Positions 28,202 to 39,644 are shown, counted from the stretch's first letter. The stretch is DNA of 64,000 nucleotides from Brachyspira alvinipulli ATCC 51933 (GCF_000518245.1 NZ_JADF01000020.1:1-64000); one strand, 5' to 3'. A program made the numbers and translations. Notes: generated by a model from the letters alone, not told the origin.

Positions 28202-29593
28202 ATGAAATATAGAATATTATTACTTTTATTTATAATTATTAACTGTTCTAATGTATTTGCTCAAAATGCCAACTTTTTAGATACAATTATGTTAGATCAA
28301 GTAAAAAGAGTTTATCCAGATGATAATGTAGTGGCTCCATCCAGTTATACTATCAGCATGAACTTTGATTTAAATAGATATAGACTAAATGAACCTATAA
28401 CTATGGAAATAAAGATATATGCCAAAAAAGGTACTGTAAGTTTTACAAACTCTGTTAATCCTTTTAATAATTATAGCTTTACAGTATATGATAATTACAA
28501 TAATCCTGTAGTATCATCAGATAATTATACTCTTTGGAAATATAAAAATGAAAGAACTTTAGACTCTTCTAAAGATAGAGTTGTAACTCTTAATGAAGGT
28601 GAAAGTTATTCATATTATGTAGATTTGAATAATTGGTTCTATTTTAATAAAACAGGAAGATACAGAATAGAATGTAGCTTTAACCCTATGCCTGAAATAA
28701 GCGATAACTTCTCAATGAAAGCAGATACTGCATATTTCTTGATAGATGAAGCTAGAGTATATCAGCAAAATAATTCTGCTATACCAAATAACAATAATTT
28801 GATTACAACTAATCAAAATACAATGAAGGCTCTTTATCCTAATGATATTATTTCTAATACTTTATTAGCTATGAAAAATAAAGATTGGACTAATTATTTT
28901 ACTTATATGCATATGCCTTCTATTATAAGTATAAGCCAAAGATATTCTGAAATATACAGAAGTAATTACAGCAATACATATCTTGAAGATTTTACTGATA
29001 CAGGAGTGCGTCAAAAAGCTAGAAATTTAAGTTTTGAAGCATTTTTAAGAGATCAATTCTCTGATACTATTAGTCCTAATATGCTAAGAACTAATTTTGG
29101 AAATAATTTCTTGAATAATTTAGAAATGGCATATAAATCTAGTAATATAAGAGAATTAGCTATAAGATTTGATATTCTTTACAGAACTTCTTTACCTGAA
29201 GATAGAAAATTATTATTTGAGGAATTCAAAAAATACCTAATCTCTGCTTATGACAGAAAAGTAAGAAATGAATTTACGGCAGAATTACAGAGAAATATTG
29301 TATCTACAAAGGATCCTCAGTTAAAAACACATTATACAATGGTTCTTAATATGATTAAAAATGAATATAATCCAGCTATAACATATACTTTACTTAATTA
29401 TAGTATTGATAAAATTACTATAGTTGAAGAGTATGGTTTGCCTAGAGCAGAAGTAGAAACTAGATTATATCACAGATATTTTAATGCTGATACTGGAGAT
29501 GTTTATGATCCTGTTGTAAAAAGAGTATTTATCTTAAGACAAATGGGACAATATTGGTATATAGTAAATTACTATGATAGTGTTGTAAATTAA
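28202..29593 (+). CDS. Exported protein of unknown function
   Basis: 463 residues. Signal peptide 1-20 ending NVFAQN suggests export by signal peptidase I (a Cys at residue 15 makes lipidation a weak alternative). Residues ~48-180 look like a beta-sandwich (SYTISMNFDLNRYRLNEPIT, then VDLNNWFYFNKTGRYRIECS, a pattern seen in Ig-like domains). Residues 210-400 are helical, and the C-terminus (RVFILRQMGQYWYIVNYYDS) resembles the last strand of an NTF2/SnoaL-like fold. No firm family. Own terminator downstream, so monocistronic. Confidence 0.75.
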   Translation: MKYRILLLLFIIINCSNVFAQNANFLDTIMLDQVKRVYPDDNVVAPSSYTISMNFDLNRYRLNEPITMEIKIYAKKGTVSFTNSVNPFNNYSFTVYDNYNNPVVSSDNYTLWKYKNERTLDSSKDRVVTLNEGESYSYYVDLNNWFYFNKTGRYRIECSFNPMPEISDNFSMKADTAYFLIDEARVYQQNNSAIPNNNNLITTNQNTMKALYPNDIISNTLLAMKNKDWTNYFTYMHMPSIISISQRYSEIYRSNYSNTYLEDFTDTGVRQKARNLSFEAFLRDQFSDTISPNMLRTNFGNNFLNNLEMAYKSSNIRELAIRFDILYRTSLPEDRKLLFEEFKKYLISAYDRKVRNEFTAELQRNIVSTKDPQLKTHYTMVLNMIKNEYNPAITYTLLNYSIDKITIVEEYGLPRAEVETRLYHRYFNADTGDVYDPVVKRVFILRQMGQYWYIVNYYDSVVN

Positions 29594-29617
29594 TTAACAT
29601 GTAGAAGTATAGTATTT

Positions 29618-29668
29618 AAAGAGGTGGGAAAAAATATATATGCTTTCTCACTTCTTTTATTTTTTTTA
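29618..29668 (+). terminator. Rho-independent terminator
   Basis: AAAGAGGTGGGAAA (29618-29631) pairs, with two G-T wobbles, with TTTCTCACTTCTTT (29644-29657), then a T-rich tail. Confidence 0.8.
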
Positions 29669-29742
29669 ACTAATTATTGATTTTTAAAAATATATTTATA
29701 AATTTATATATTATTCACTTATTAATATTTTAGAGGTCTTAA

Positions 29743-31566
29743 ATGTTTGATAGAAAAAAAATAACTTTAATGATGAAATTCATACTTCCTTTTGCAGTCT
29801 TTTTAGCCATAATGTATTTTACCATATTTTTTATCTATAAAAATATTTATATGAATTCCTTTATTGAGAGCAAATCTTTCAAAGCCATAAGTGTGCATGA
29901 TTTAATAGAATCAAAATTAAATAAAGTCAATAATGTAATGAATATATTAGATTCTTACCTCAAAATACCTGATTTGCCATACAGATATTTTGGGGATGCT
30001 ATAACAAATATATCCAAATTAAGCGATGATTATTTAAATATATATTTTGGAGAAACAATACCATACCCTATAGGTGGAATATTTATAAATTCTTTAGAGC
30101 CATTCCCATTAGATTATGACCAAACTTCCAGAGGATGGTATAAGGCTGCTATTTCTGACAATAAAATACATATAACAGATCCTTATGTTGATTTTGCAAC
30201 ATCTAAAATATGTATTACATTTGCCAAAGCAGTATATACAAATAATAATAATCTAAAAGGTGTAGTAGCTATAGATTTCGCAAAAATGGATGATATAGTT
30301 CAAAATATAATATATGAAGAAAATGTTAATTTAGTAACATCAAATGGAATGTTTATTAATAATACTGATACAAATAAAATTTTAAATGAAAATTCCAAAA
30401 TATTTAATGAAACTCTTTTTCCAAATATAAAAAATTATATAGAAACAGGAAAAAATTATACAAATATATCAAAAAATAATTGGTATATGGTTAAAAAGTT
30501 AGAAACTGTCCCATGGAGCATTGTATTAAGCGGTGATTTATCATATATAAAATCACAGCTTGCAACACTTATGATAATATTATTCATAGTCTTGGCTGTT
30601 ATACTCATACTTGAAGCAATATTAGTTGTTATAATAGTAAATCCTATATCATTATCACTAGAACATGCTATAGAAAATATAAAACTTATGAATGACGGAT
30701 ATTTTAATAGCCATTTCAATGAAAAAATGTTGTTAAAAAAAGACCAAACAGCCGATTTATACAAAAATATAAAAAGTATGCAGGATAATATAGGAAAAAT
30801 AGTATACAATTTAAAAGAAAATATAAACCATATAAATACATCTGTTGAAATAATAGCTAGCGGGAGTACAAATCTTTCTGACAGAACAAACTCTCAAGCT
30901 GCTTCATTAGAAGAATTATCTGCTTCAAGTGAAAATTTATCAAATTCTTTGAAAAATACATGTATAAATACTGAAACTGCTAAAAATATGAGTTTAGAGG
31001 TAGCTAATTATACATTAACAGGAGTTGATGCTGTAAATATAATTTCCAGCAATATGAATGAAATATCACAATCAAGTAAAAAAATATCAGAAATAACTAA
31101 ACTTATACAATCTATAGCGTTTCAAACTAATATATTAGCTCTTAATGCATCTGTGGAGGCAGCAAGAGCAGGAGATCAAGGAAGAGGATTCGCTGTTGTT
31201 GCTAGTGAAGTTCGTTCTTTAGCTCAAACAGTTAATGAAGCGGCTAACAACATAACTAATATAGTTGATGATACTATTAATAAAATAGAACATGGTAATG
31301 AATCTGTTAAACATTCTACAGAAATTCTGCAGCAAATTTCTTCTTCAGCACAAGAAGTAGTAAATATTTTAACAGATATCAATACAACAACTGCTAAAGA
31401 ACAAGATAGTATAATTCAAATAAATGAGGCTATAAGATCATTAAACAATATAACTCAAGAAAACTCATCTATAGCAGAAAATAGTGCTGATTCAAGCAAT
31501 GAGGTTAAGGAAATGACAGAAAATATAGTTAATGATATTAATTACTTTAAATTTGATAATAAATAA
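29743..31566 (+). CDS. Methyl-accepting chemotaxis protein, Cache type
   Basis: 607 residues. Membrane segment 1 at about 11-32, an extracytoplasmic sensor about 33-268 with Cache-like features ([20 protein letters not shown]), membrane segment 2 at about 270-297, HAMP linker, then the cytoplasmic signalling coiled coil. The hairpin tip that binds CheA/CheW is clear: [20 protein letters not shown] from about residue 458. It senses small ligands and controls flagellar rotation. AGAGG precedes the start. Ligand unknown. Confidence 0.93.
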   Translation: MFDRKKITLMMKFILPFAVFLAIMYFTIFFIYKNIYMNSFIESKSFKAISVHDLIESKLNKVNNVMNILDSYLKIPDLPYRYFGDAITNISKLSDDYLNIYFGETIPYPIGGIFINSLEPFPLDYDQTSRGWYKAAISDNKIHITDPYVDFATSKICITFAKAVYTNNNNLKGVVAIDFAKMDDIVQNIIYEENVNLVTSNGMFINNTDTNKILNENSKIFNETLFPNIKNYIETGKNYTNISKNNWYMVKKLETVPWSIVLSGDLSYIKSQLATLMIILFIVLAVILILEAILVVIIVNPISLSLEHAIENIKLMNDGYFNSHFNEKMLLKKDQTADLYKNIKSMQDNIGKIVYNLKENINHINTSVEIIASGSTNLSDRTNSQAASLEELSASSENLSNSLKNTCINTETAKNMSLEVANYTLTGVDAVNIISSNMNEISQSSKKISEITKLIQSIAFQTNILALNASVEAARAGDQGRGFAVVASEVRSLAQTVNEAANNITNIVDDTINKIEHGNESVKHSTEILQQISSSAQEVVNILTDINTTTAKEQDSIIQINEAIRSLNNITQENSSIAENSADSSNEVKEMTENIVNDINYFKFDNK

Positions 31567-31665
31567 GAATTTATTATTATACACTATTGCAAAAATAGCA
31601 TATTTATAATATAATATATTCTTACTTATATATTTATATAATTTTACTTAATGGAGAAGCAAAAA

Positions 31666-31869
31666 ATGAAAAAAGATATACATCCGCAATATTTTGAAAC
31701 AGATGTAAACTGTGCTTGTGGTGCTAATTTCAAAATACATTCAGTACAAAAAAGTTTACACGTTGATATTTGCCATAACTGTCACCCTTTCTTTACTGGT
31801 AAGCAGAAAATTCTTGATACTGCTGGTAGAGTTGATAAATTTAAAAAGCGTTATGGCTTGAAAAAGTAA
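31666..31869 (+). CDS. rpmE: 50S ribosomal protein L31
   Basis: 67 residues from ATG 31666. The in-frame ATG at 31651 is less likely because GGAGAAG at 31654-31660 is the ribosome site of the second ATG, and L31 proteins begin MKKDIHP. Zinc-type L31: Cys pairs in NCACGANF and ICHNCHPF, then the family ending [12 protein letters not shown]. Monocistronic. Confidence 0.95.
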   Translation: MKKDIHPQYFETDVNCACGANFKIHSVQKSLHVDICHNCHPFFTGKQKILDTAGRVDKFKKRYGLKK

Positions 31870-32014
31870 TTTTTTTATATTTGTTTTAAGTCTATAAATG
31901 TTATTCTATAACTTTATAGACTTAAATATTCCTTTTAATTATTTATTCTATAAAATCTTTTATATAAATACATCTAAAAAATAATTTCAATCTATAATCA
32001 ATAGGAGTTTTTTT

Positions 32015-32716
32015 ATGAAATTCATTATAGAAAACAAGGTATTTGAAACTTTAAATAGCCTTTGTGTAGCTGTAATAGTAGCTAAAGGAATAGATAATAC
32101 TAAAAAAAATGATGAAATTTCTGCCATGCTTAAAGAAAGTATTTCAAATGCTGAAAAAGAATTTGAAAATATAAAAATAAAAGAAAGTAATTATATAAAA
32201 TGTTACAGAGATGCTTTTCAAAAACTTAATATAAATCCTAATAAATTTATGTGTTCAATAGAAGCATTACTTACAAGGATTTCAAAAAAGAAAGGTATGC
32301 CTGAAATTAATGCTGTTGTTGATTTGGTTAATGCTGTCTCTATAAAATATAAATTACCTATGGGAGCACATGATTTAGATTCTATGGAAGAAGATTTTTA
32401 TATTAGATATTCAACAAATAATGATACTTTTCTGCCATTTGGAGAAACTAATATTGAAAAACTTGATAAAGACGAATTGGTTTATGCTTCTTCTAATGAT
32501 ATAAGAACTAGAAGATGGATATGGAGACAAAGCGAGCATGGAAAAATTATTGAAAGTTCTAAAAATATAATATTCCCTATAGATGCATTTGTTGGAATTA
32601 ATGATGATACTGCAATTAAAGCTAGAGAAGAACTAAGTAATTTACTTTCAAAATTTTTTAATTGTAATATTACAACCGGAATAATAGATTCAAAAAATAA
32701 TTATATAGAATTTTAA
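32015..32716 (+). CDS. B3/B4 domain protein
   Basis: 233 residues. The B3/B4 domain, otherwise part of phenylalanyl-tRNA synthetase beta chain, makes up the whole protein (COG3382): AVVDLVNAVSIKYKLPMGAHD and DIRTRRWIWRQSEHGKI are the typical stretches. Stand-alone members may edit or bind aminoacyl-tRNA or act on aromatic metabolites; activity is not established. AGGAG precedes the ATG. It shares a bidirectional terminator with convergent purC. Confidence 0.88.
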   Translation: MKFIIENKVFETLNSLCVAVIVAKGIDNTKKNDEISAMLKESISNAEKEFENIKIKESNYIKCYRDAFQKLNINPNKFMCSIEALLTRISKKKGMPEINAVVDLVNAVSIKYKLPMGAHDLDSMEEDFYIRYSTNNDTFLPFGETNIEKLDKDELVYASSNDIRTRRWIWRQSEHGKIIESSKNIIFPIDAFVGINDDTAIKAREELSNLLSKFFNCNITTGIIDSKNNYIEF

Positions 32717-32729
32717 TTTATAAAAATAA

Positions 32730-32760
32730 AAAAGACTTTGCCAAATAGCAAAGTCTTATA
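32730..32760. terminator. Bidirectional terminator
   Basis: AAGACTTTGC (32732-32741) pairs with GCAAAGTCTT (32748-32757), with A- and T-rich flanks, between two convergent genes. Confidence 0.9.
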
Positions 32761-32778
32761 AAATTATAATATATAATA

Positions 32779-33495
32779 TTATAGATTGTTAAGTCTATTT
32801 AATACCTCTATATAAGCTTCTTCAATAGATCCTAAATCTCTTCTAAATCTGTCTTTATCCAATTTTTTTCCAGTTTCTTTATCCCAGAATCTGCAAGTAT
32901 CTGGAGTAATCTCATCTGCTAAAAGTATTTCACCTTTTGAGTTTTTACCAAATTCAACTTTAAAATCAACTAAAGTAATTCCTATTTTATCTAAAGCATC
33001 CTTTAATAGATTATTAACTTTTGAAGTTACTTCATAAATATATTTTAACTCATCATAAGTAGCAAGTTTCAAAGCAACAGCATGATGATCATTTATTAAA
33101 GGGTCGCCATATTCATCATTTTTATAACAAATTTCAAATATAGTATTAGGAGGAACTGTACCCTCTTCTATACCAAGTCTTTTAGCCATAGAACCAGCAA
33201 TCAAATTTCTAACTATAACTTCTAAAGGAAATATTTGTACTTTTTGACAAAGCTGTTCTCTATCATTTAATTTTTCTATAAAATGTGTTTTAATTCCATT
33301 TTTTTCAAGCATTTTAAAAAGTAATGAAGTAATTTCATTATTCATAACGCCTTTATCTTTAATAGAACCTTTTTTCTCACCATTGAAAGCTGTAGCATCA
33401 TCTTTATAATATACAATGATTTGATCAGCATTATCAGTAGCATAAACTTTTTTAGCTTTTCCCTCATATATCATTTCTTTTTTTTCTTTAGACAT
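32779..33495 (-). CDS. purC: SAICAR synthase
   Basis: 238 residues. Joins aspartate to CAIR in purine synthesis with ATP. Begins [13 protein letters not shown], with [33 protein letters not shown], and [18 protein letters not shown] precedes the ATG. purE, which makes its substrate, lies 110 bases upstream on the same strand. Confidence 0.97.
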   Translation of the reverse strand: MSKEKKEMIYEGKAKKVYATDNADQIIVYYKDDATAFNGEKKGSIKDKGVMNNEITSLLFKMLEKNGIKTHFIEKLNDREQLCQKVQIFPLEVIVRNLIAGSMAKRLGIEEGTVPPNTIFEICYKNDEYGDPLINDHHAVALKLATYDELKYIYEVTSKVNNLLKDALDKIGITLVDFKVEFGKNSKGEILLADEITPDTCRFWDKETGKKLDKDRFRRDLGSIEEAYIEVLNRLNNL

Positions 33496-33605
33496 CGTTA
33501 ACTCCTATTTATTCAAAACTCATAATAAATTAATAATTATTTAATTTACCGAATTATTATATATCTTTTTTAATTATTTTACTATATTTTAAAAATATTT
33601 ATATT

Positions 33606-34094
33606 CTAAATATCAAACTCTATAGGCTTGTCATTATCAGCAATAAAATCTTCTTTCATCTTTTTTCTGTACTCTATCAATTTATTTTTTATGTCAGAGT
33701 ATTTTAAAGCAAGCATCTCAACCGCAAGCATTCCGGCATTATAAGAATTATTTATACCTACTGTAGCAACTGTTATAGGTTTAGGCATTTGTACTATAGA
33801 AAGCAAAGCATCCATTCCATCAAGATTACTTGCACTAATAGGAACCCCTATAACAGGAAGTATTGTCTTTGAAGCTATTACCCCAGGTAAATGAGCAGCA
33901 AGTCCAGCACCAGCTATTATCACTTCAAAATTATTATTTTCAATATCTTTAATTGTTTTTTCAAGATGTTCAGGCACTCTATGAGCAGAAAGTACAAATG
34001 CTTTATATTCTATTCCAAATTCTTTTAAGCAGGAAGCAGCACCTTTCATCTTATCAGTATCAGATCTGCTTCCAAATATTATAGCAACTTTCAT
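33606..34094 (-). CDS. purE: N5-CAIR mutase
   Basis: 162 residues. Class I PurE, converts N5-CAIR to CAIR. GSRSDTDKMK near the N-terminus, SAHRVPEHL with the catalytic His, and AGAGLAAHLPGVIASKT are all present. TAGGAG precedes the ATG. No purK is seen in the window. Upstream neighbour of purC. Confidence 0.96.
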   Translation of the reverse strand: MKVAIIFGSRSDTDKMKGAASCLKEFGIEYKAFVLSAHRVPEHLEKTIKDIENNNFEVIIAGAGLAAHLPGVIASKTILPVIGVPISASNLDGMDALLSIVQMPKPITVATVGINNSYNAGMLAVEMLALKYSDIKNKLIEYRKKMKEDFIADNDKPIEFDI

Positions 34095-34169
34095 GTTTTC
34101 TCCTAATAATAAATTTTGAATATATTATAAACAAAAATATATTATAGTGCAAACATAATAGCTTAATAA

Positions 34170-34334
34170 CTATTTTTTTATAATATGATCTATAGATTTA
34201 GTATCCTTACTTCCGCATTTAGGACACTTCGGTTTAAAAACTAACATGCTAATAATAGAAAGTCTTTTCCTAGAACTAAACATTTTACCACATGAATTAC
34301 ACATATACATAAAAGGCGGATTAAATGGAAGCAT
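34170..34334 (-). CDS. Small zinc-ribbon protein
   Basis: A 54-residue protein. Two Cys pairs, CNSC at 12-15 and CPKC at 37-40, frame a basic middle (SSRKRLS); the layout resembles small FmdB-like zinc ribbons. AGGAG sits 8 bases before the ATG, which supports real translation. No partner is evident; it lies upstream of purE by 75 bases on the same strand. Function unknown. Confidence 0.75.
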   Translation of the reverse strand: MLPFNPPFMYMCNSCGKMFSSRKRLSIISMLVFKPKCPKCGSKDTKSIDHIIKK

Positions 34335-34425
34335 AATAAAACTCCTAATTTATTTTTTATATATTAATATAATAGTATGTATATGTGACATTTTTTGTCA
34401 TTACAATAAAAAATTATCGGTTTTT

Positions 34426-34806
34426 TTACTTTCTTGTATAAATACCTGTAAAACCTATACCTATTCCAGCCATTTCATTAAATCCATCTTCTGATACATG
34501 TAAAGTGTTTTCATCTTCTATCTGTATAGTTAATGTATAGTCCTCTGATTCATATTTCATAACATTATCTTCTTCATAATAATAAACTACATAATCTAAT
34601 TCAGCCATATTACCTCTAAATGATACAGCCAAACCTTTAACATAAAATTCAAAAGGACTCTTTAATATAAGTTCTATTTCAGCACCATCACTTCTTACAA
34701 AAGTACCTACTAAATCATCTGCTGGAACTGACATAATAGCTTTTTGAGAATAAGCAATAGAATATAAGTATATAAAAGAAATTAATATTATAACAACTTT
34801 TTTCAT
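34426..34806 (-). CDS. Small exported protein
   Basis: 126 residues with a signal peptide (MKKVVIILISFIYLYSIAYS, cleavage before QKA). The mature part is a small acidic, likely all-beta domain (DDLVGTFVRSDGAEIELILK ... GFTGIYTRK) of the kind seen in lipocalin-like or DUF-type bacterial periplasmic proteins. No family assigned. Separated from the chemoreceptor upstream by a strong terminator. Confidence 0.7.
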   Translation of the reverse strand: MKKVVIILISFIYLYSIAYSQKAIMSVPADDLVGTFVRSDGAEIELILKSPFEFYVKGLAVSFRGNMAELDYVVYYYEEDNVMKYESEDYTLTIQIEDENTLHVSEDGFNEMAGIGIGFTGIYTRK

Positions 34807-34834
34807 AATTTAACCTTAAATATAAAAATATCAA

Positions 34835-34868
34835 AACAATAGCTATATAATTATATATAGCTATTGTT
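34835..34868. terminator. Perfect palindromic terminator
   Basis: AACAATAGCTATATA (34835-34849) and TATATAGCTATTGTT (34854-34868) form a 15-bp perfect stem with a 4-base loop after the chemoreceptor gene. Confidence 0.75.
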
Positions 34869-34892
34869 CAAATTGTCAACTTTATTATTTTA

Positions 34893-36554
34893 TTAAACTT
34901 TGAAGAAATGCATTAATTCAACAAGTTCTCTAGCTTGACCCATTAATGCTTCAGAAGATGCCGTAGCTTCTTCTACCAAAGAAGCATTTTGCTGAGTAGA
35001 CTGATCCATTTGTGAAACAGCAATATTAACTTGATCAACTCCAGCTTGCTGCTCCACTGCCATAGCACTGATATCCTGCATAATCTTAGAAGTATCCTCT
35101 ATCTTCTGTTCAATATCCATAAATATATCTTTAGATTTTCTCGCTGTTTCAGTTGCTATTTTTATTTTTTCATTAGAATCGGCAATAAGAGCGGTAATAT
35201 CTTTAACAGATGACTGGCTGGTTTGTGCCAAATTTCTAACTTCACTAGCAACAACGGCAAATCCTTTACCTTGTTCTCCCGCACGTGCTGCCTCTACTGC
35301 AGCATTAAGTGCTAATATATTAGTTTGGAAAGCAATATTTTCTATTATTTTAATAATATCTGTAATTTTATTACTAGCTTCAAATACAAGTTCTATATTA
35401 TTTGTAGTAGCTTCTATTATATCGCCAGCCTCTTGAACTGACTTTTCAGAATCCTGCATCATTCTATTTCCTCTTACAGAATTATCAGCAGAAGATTTTA
35501 TTGTAGAAGCAATTTGCTCCATAGAAGAAGCTGTTTCTTCCAAATGAGAGGCCTGCATTTCTGTTCTAGTAGATAAATCTGTATTACCCTGTGCTATTTC
35601 TGTAGCAGCCTCAGATATTTCTCTAGAACTTTCTAATACTTTAGATATAATCTCTCTTAAATGTATTACCATATTGTGAAAACTGCGTAACAACAATACA
35701 AATTCATTATTGCCTTTAAGTTTACTTTCATCTATTTCTACAGTCAAATTACCATTAGATATTTCAGAAGCTAAATGTACACATAAATGTAAATGCTTTC
35801 CTATATTTTTTCCTAAAGAAGCTAAGAAAGCTACAACAGATAATCCAACAATAAATAAACATATAAAAAATAAAATAGTATCATTTCTTACTTCTTTAGC
35901 AGCTTTTTGTAAATTTAAAGCATTATCTGATTCTAACTTATCAAAAAATTGATTAATAGGAGACATTATTTCTGAAACTTTTTCCTCATAAGCTTTTCCA
36001 TTAACAAGTTCTATTGCTTCCAATTGCCTTGCTTTATATTCATCTGGTATAGTTCCATCTGGATTTCTAGGAATACTTTTCATTAATTCCATAGCCTGAA
36101 TTTCTAAATTTACTAATTCTTCTGATCTGCTTTTTGATAGAGCAAGATAATCAAACATATCCTTAGAAAAATTTAAATCTTTCATAACATTTGAATAAGA
36201 TTTGGTTTCTCCGTCAGAAGAAGGTTTTTTACCGCTTCCCAAATAAATAGACCAATATATACCTCTATCGTAATTTATAGGTGTAGGTTTTGTTCCTCCA
36301 GATATCGCTATACAATCATTATATGCCTGTTCATATTTAGCATCTCCAGTAGCTACAAAACTCCTAACAAACTGTGTCAAAAATGCCGAATTTTGCTGAT
36401 ACTGTCTAGCTATGGCTGAAGATTTTATGGTATGCTGATAAATATTACTATACTCCGTAACACTTCTTACTATTCTAATTTGAAGATATATTAACAAAAC
36501 TGTAACTAAAAAAGCGTAAATACCAAATATAATAAACCTAGTCCTTATTTTCAT
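34893..36554 (-). CDS. Methyl-accepting chemotaxis protein
   Basis: About 553 residues. I choose ATG 36554 ([15 protein letters not shown]) because TTGGAG lies 10 bases before it; the in-frame ATG at 36587 has no ribosome site. Membrane segment 1 follows the start, a helical periplasmic sensor region comes next, membrane segment 2 is near [20 protein letters not shown], then HAMP and the signalling domain with the hairpin tip [20 protein letters not shown]. Methylation helices and CheW/CheA tip are complete. Ligand unknown. Confidence 0.92.
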   Translation of the reverse strand: MKIRTRFIIFGIYAFLVTVLLIYLQIRIVRSVTEYSNIYQHTIKSSAIARQYQQNSAFLTQFVRSFVATGDAKYEQAYNDCIAISGGTKPTPINYDRGIYWSIYLGSGKKPSSDGETKSYSNVMKDLNFSKDMFDYLALSKSRSEELVNLEIQAMELMKSIPRNPDGTIPDEYKARQLEAIELVNGKAYEEKVSEIMSPINQFFDKLESDNALNLQKAAKEVRNDTILFFICLFIVGLSVVAFLASLGKNIGKHLHLCVHLASEISNGNLTVEIDESKLKGNNEFVLLLRSFHNMVIHLREIISKVLESSREISEAATEIAQGNTDLSTRTEMQASHLEETASSMEQIASTIKSSADNSVRGNRMMQDSEKSVQEAGDIIEATTNNIELVFEASNKITDIIKIIENIAFQTNILALNAAVEAARAGEQGKGFAVVASEVRNLAQTSQSSVKDITALIADSNEKIKIATETARKSKDIFMDIEQKIEDTSKIMQDISAMAVEQQAGVDQVNIAVSQMDQSTQQNASLVEEATASSEALMGQARELVELMHFFKV

Positions 36555-36761
36555 AATAAACATCTCCAATAAAATAGTTATTACCATAATTTTCGGAATT
36601 ATATAGTACTTAATTTATAAAAAATACAAAATAATTCTTTAACCCTATTTTAAATATAATAAAAAAATATAGATTTACGAATATAAAAATAAAAAATACT
36701 TGAATAATATTGATAATAAACTTAAAATACATTACTATAAAAAATAATTATTAGGATATAT

Positions 36762-37949
36762 ATGAATAATCAAATAGAGCAAATAAGAATAGGATTGGCT
36801 AATATAGTAATATTTAGAGATATATTAAAAACAAAAGTTATAAAAAAATTAATAAAATTTTTAGATATCTATAATGATAATAATAAAATAAAAATTTTAG
36901 ATTATTATTCTGAGTTTTTATATGAATTATTTAAATATAATAACACAATATCAGATTATATGTTAGAACAAATATTCAAAGATGATAATATATATGTAAA
37001 TAAATATATAAAAAATGAAAATATAAGCACTACATTAGAAAAAACGTTAAAAAATGAATTAGATTTTTTTGAATTTCTTTCATCATTTGATTTCAATAAT
37101 TTATTCAAAAAAGAAGAATATTCAAACAATATAGCACAATTAGAAAATAAAAGTATAAATTTTTATAGTGTTTATAAAGACCATATAAATAATATTAACA
37201 AAAAAGGATATGGAATATTCTATAAAAATAATATGTTTACTCTTGATGATAAAAAAAATATAATACCTGCCAAACATCAAGATATGCAAAACATAAAACA
37301 ATTATATGGTTATGAAAGGGAAAGAAGTAAAATTATAACAAATACTAAAAGTTTACTTGAAGGAAAGAAAGCTAATAATGTACTATTGTATGGAGATGCC
37401 GGAACTGGAAAAAGCAGTACTATAAAAGCAATAGCAAATATGTTTAAAGATGATGGATTAAGACTTATAGAAGTTAAAAAAAGTCAATTATCATTTATAA
37501 CAGATATAATAGAAAATTTAAGTTATAGTCCATTAAAATTTATAATATTTATAGATGATCTTACATTCTCCTCAAATGATGATACTTTTTCATATTTAAA
37601 AGCAGTACTTGAAGGAGGGGTTAATTCTTTTCCAACAAATGTAGTAGTTTATGTTACTTCTAATTACAGACATTTAATAAAAGAAAATTTTAATGACAGA
37701 ACAGGCGATGATATTCATGTAGAAGATACTATTCAGCAAATTATGAGTTTAACTAATAGATTTGGAATAATAATAACTTTCCAAAGACCTGATAAAGACT
37801 TATTTATAGATATTGTCTTGTCATATGCTGAATATAATAATATACAAATGGACAAAGAAGAACTTATAAAACAAGCAGAGAGTTATGCTATAAGAAGTGC
37901 TGGAAGAAGTCCAAGAGTAGCAAAGCAGTTTATAGAAACATTATTATAG
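36762..37949 (+). CDS. DUF815 family AAA+ ATPase
   Basis: 395 residues. C-terminal half is a AAA+ module of the DUF815 family: Walker A GDAGTGKSS from residue 211, Walker B FIIFIDDLTF, then LKAVLEGGVNSFPTNVVVYV, sensor TSNYRHLI and RSAGRSPRVAKQF. The N-terminal 160 residues are helical and unique. DUF815 proteins are cytoplasmic ATPases of unknown target. Weak ribosome site. Single gene. Confidence 0.88.
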   Translation: MNNQIEQIRIGLANIVIFRDILKTKVIKKLIKFLDIYNDNNKIKILDYYSEFLYELFKYNNTISDYMLEQIFKDDNIYVNKYIKNENISTTLEKTLKNELDFFEFLSSFDFNNLFKKEEYSNNIAQLENKSINFYSVYKDHINNINKKGYGIFYKNNMFTLDDKKNIIPAKHQDMQNIKQLYGYERERSKIITNTKSLLEGKKANNVLLYGDAGTGKSSTIKAIANMFKDDGLRLIEVKKSQLSFITDIIENLSYSPLKFIIFIDDLTFSSNDDTFSYLKAVLEGGVNSFPTNVVVYVTSNYRHLIKENFNDRTGDDIHVEDTIQQIMSLTNRFGIIITFQRPDKDLFIDIVLSYAEYNNIQMDKEELIKQAESYAIRSAGRSPRVAKQFIETLL

Positions 37950-38012
37950 TTTTAATTTAAAATATCAAAAAATGTGGCTGATAATAATTTATTAAATTCT
38001 ATTGATGAAAAA

Positions 38013-39629
38013 TTATAATTCTTTTTTATATAAACTAAATAATTCATTTGTATAAATCAATTTAGAATTATCATCAAATATAAACTCGCTGCTATTATCA
38101 TCAAATTTTGGCTTATTTGGTGTACTATACCAATAATATAATGATAAATTATGATGAGGTATAATTTTTATATTATTATCATCTTTTGCATACAAATTAG
38201 AATTAGTATTTTCTGTTATTAAATATTCTATTTTATAATTTTGATTAGTATAAGTATTTTCTTCTTTGGTTAAAAATAGATTCATAGCATAATTAAAAAT
38301 ATTTCTTGAATATAATGTAAATGACTCTCCATTAGCATCTTTGGCCATATTCTTTACTATATCATAACTAAGTCTTTGCTTTTTACCTATCATAGAAAAA
38401 TATTCATTTTGTTTATAATAATGCCAAGGAACAGCAAGTATATGAATAAACATAAATATTATTAAAAACATAAATAATTTACTTTTTTTATTATACAAAT
38501 AATTAACAAATAACAGTATAGTAAAAAATGATAAAGCATACATAGAAAAATGATAAACATATCCGCCGCCTTTACCTTTTAATATCATAGGGCAAAGTAT
38601 AGCAACAGGTATATATAAGAAATAGAAGAATAATACTTCTTTTAATATTGGATAATCTTTAGATAAATCTTTCTTACATAAAAAGATAATAGAATATACA
38701 AAAGAAGCAATTACTATAACATGAGAAATTATTATAACAATTATCATTATAGGACTGAATGCTCCCCAATAAGTTAATGCTGTTTTTACATCAAATTTAT
38801 TTAATGTAAAAGTTGGAAATATAATTTGAGCATAAATTTGAGGGAAACGTTTATAAAATGGTACAGTATAGCCTTTTGATAAATTAATCATTTTTAAGGA
38901 ATTATTAAATCCATTTTGAATTTCCACTATTAAATACGGCAAATACAATAAAAATGATATAAACACTCCTAAAGCTAAATATTTAAAATATTTTTTAGAA
39001 TAATTTCTTTTAATGATTAAATACACTAATAATGTAGGTACTATACCATAATATACCGCAAAATGAAATTGCCCCATAATAGCAAGTACTGGAAATAAAA
39101 GTGCAGCAAAAATTTTTGAATATTTTTCATCTCTTAAATACTCAACAAAAAACATACAGAAAATAAATGAAAACATAACAACTGGGTTAGGATTAGTAAA
39201 TGAAGTTGTAGCTTCAAATAAAATACAGTTAACAGCCATAAACGATGTCATAATTACAGCCGAAATAAAACCAAATCTAAAATAAATCCAAATTAAAAAT
39301 ATAAATAAAACTAATAAATATATACTTACATCTATAATTCTAGCTATATAATAATTTTCTCCGGATAAATTAAATAATAATAAAAATTTTGAATAAAATC
39401 CTGCTCCTGGAACTCTTGCTATATCATCAACTAGAAGTCCGCTTGTAACTAATCTTGCCCCTGTATGCGGAATATATTTATTGTCATAAGCCATTCTCAT
39501 ATCATAAAAATGCTGTTCATTATCATTAGACAAAAAAGAATTTCTTTGAAAATAAAAATTAGATACTATACTTATAATAATAGATATTACAATTAAAGAT
39601 AAAAAAATTATTTTTGAGTTTTTAACCAT
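38013..39629 (-). CDS. GT-C-like membrane protein, copy 3
   Basis: 538 residues, about ten membrane segments. Shares with its two upstream neighbours the first extracytoplasmic loop (HFYDM, GARL, VPGAGFYS), the segment MGQFHFAVYYGIVPT, and GVFISFLLYLPYLIVEIQ. The arrangement, with an acidic motif in the first loop and a soluble C-terminal part, resembles GT-C glycosyltransferases (GT39/ArnT type), which use lipid-linked sugars. Substrate unknown. Fifteen bases separate it from the preceding copy. This copy is the most divergent of the three. Confidence 0.75.
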   Translation of the reverse strand: MVKNSKIIFLSLIVISIIISIVSNFYFQRNSFLSNDNEQHFYDMRMAYDNKYIPHTGARLVTSGLLVDDIARVPGAGFYSKFLLLFNLSGENYYIARIIDVSIYLLVLFIFLIWIYFRFGFISAVIMTSFMAVNCILFEATTSFTNPNPVVMFSFIFCMFFVEYLRDEKYSKIFAALLFPVLAIMGQFHFAVYYGIVPTLLVYLIIKRNYSKKYFKYLALGVFISFLLYLPYLIVEIQNGFNNSLKMINLSKGYTVPFYKRFPQIYAQIIFPTFTLNKFDVKTALTYWGAFSPIMIIVIIISHVIVIASFVYSIIFLCKKDLSKDYPILKEVLFFYFLYIPVAILCPMILKGKGGGYVYHFSMYALSFFTILLFVNYLYNKKSKLFMFLIIFMFIHILAVPWHYYKQNEYFSMIGKKQRLSYDIVKNMAKDANGESFTLYSRNIFNYAMNLFLTKEENTYTNQNYKIEYLITENTNSNLYAKDDNNIKIIPHHNLSLYYWYSTPNKPKFDDNSSEFIFDDNSKLIYTNELFSLYKKEL

Positions 39630-39644
39630 AAAATAAATACTCCA

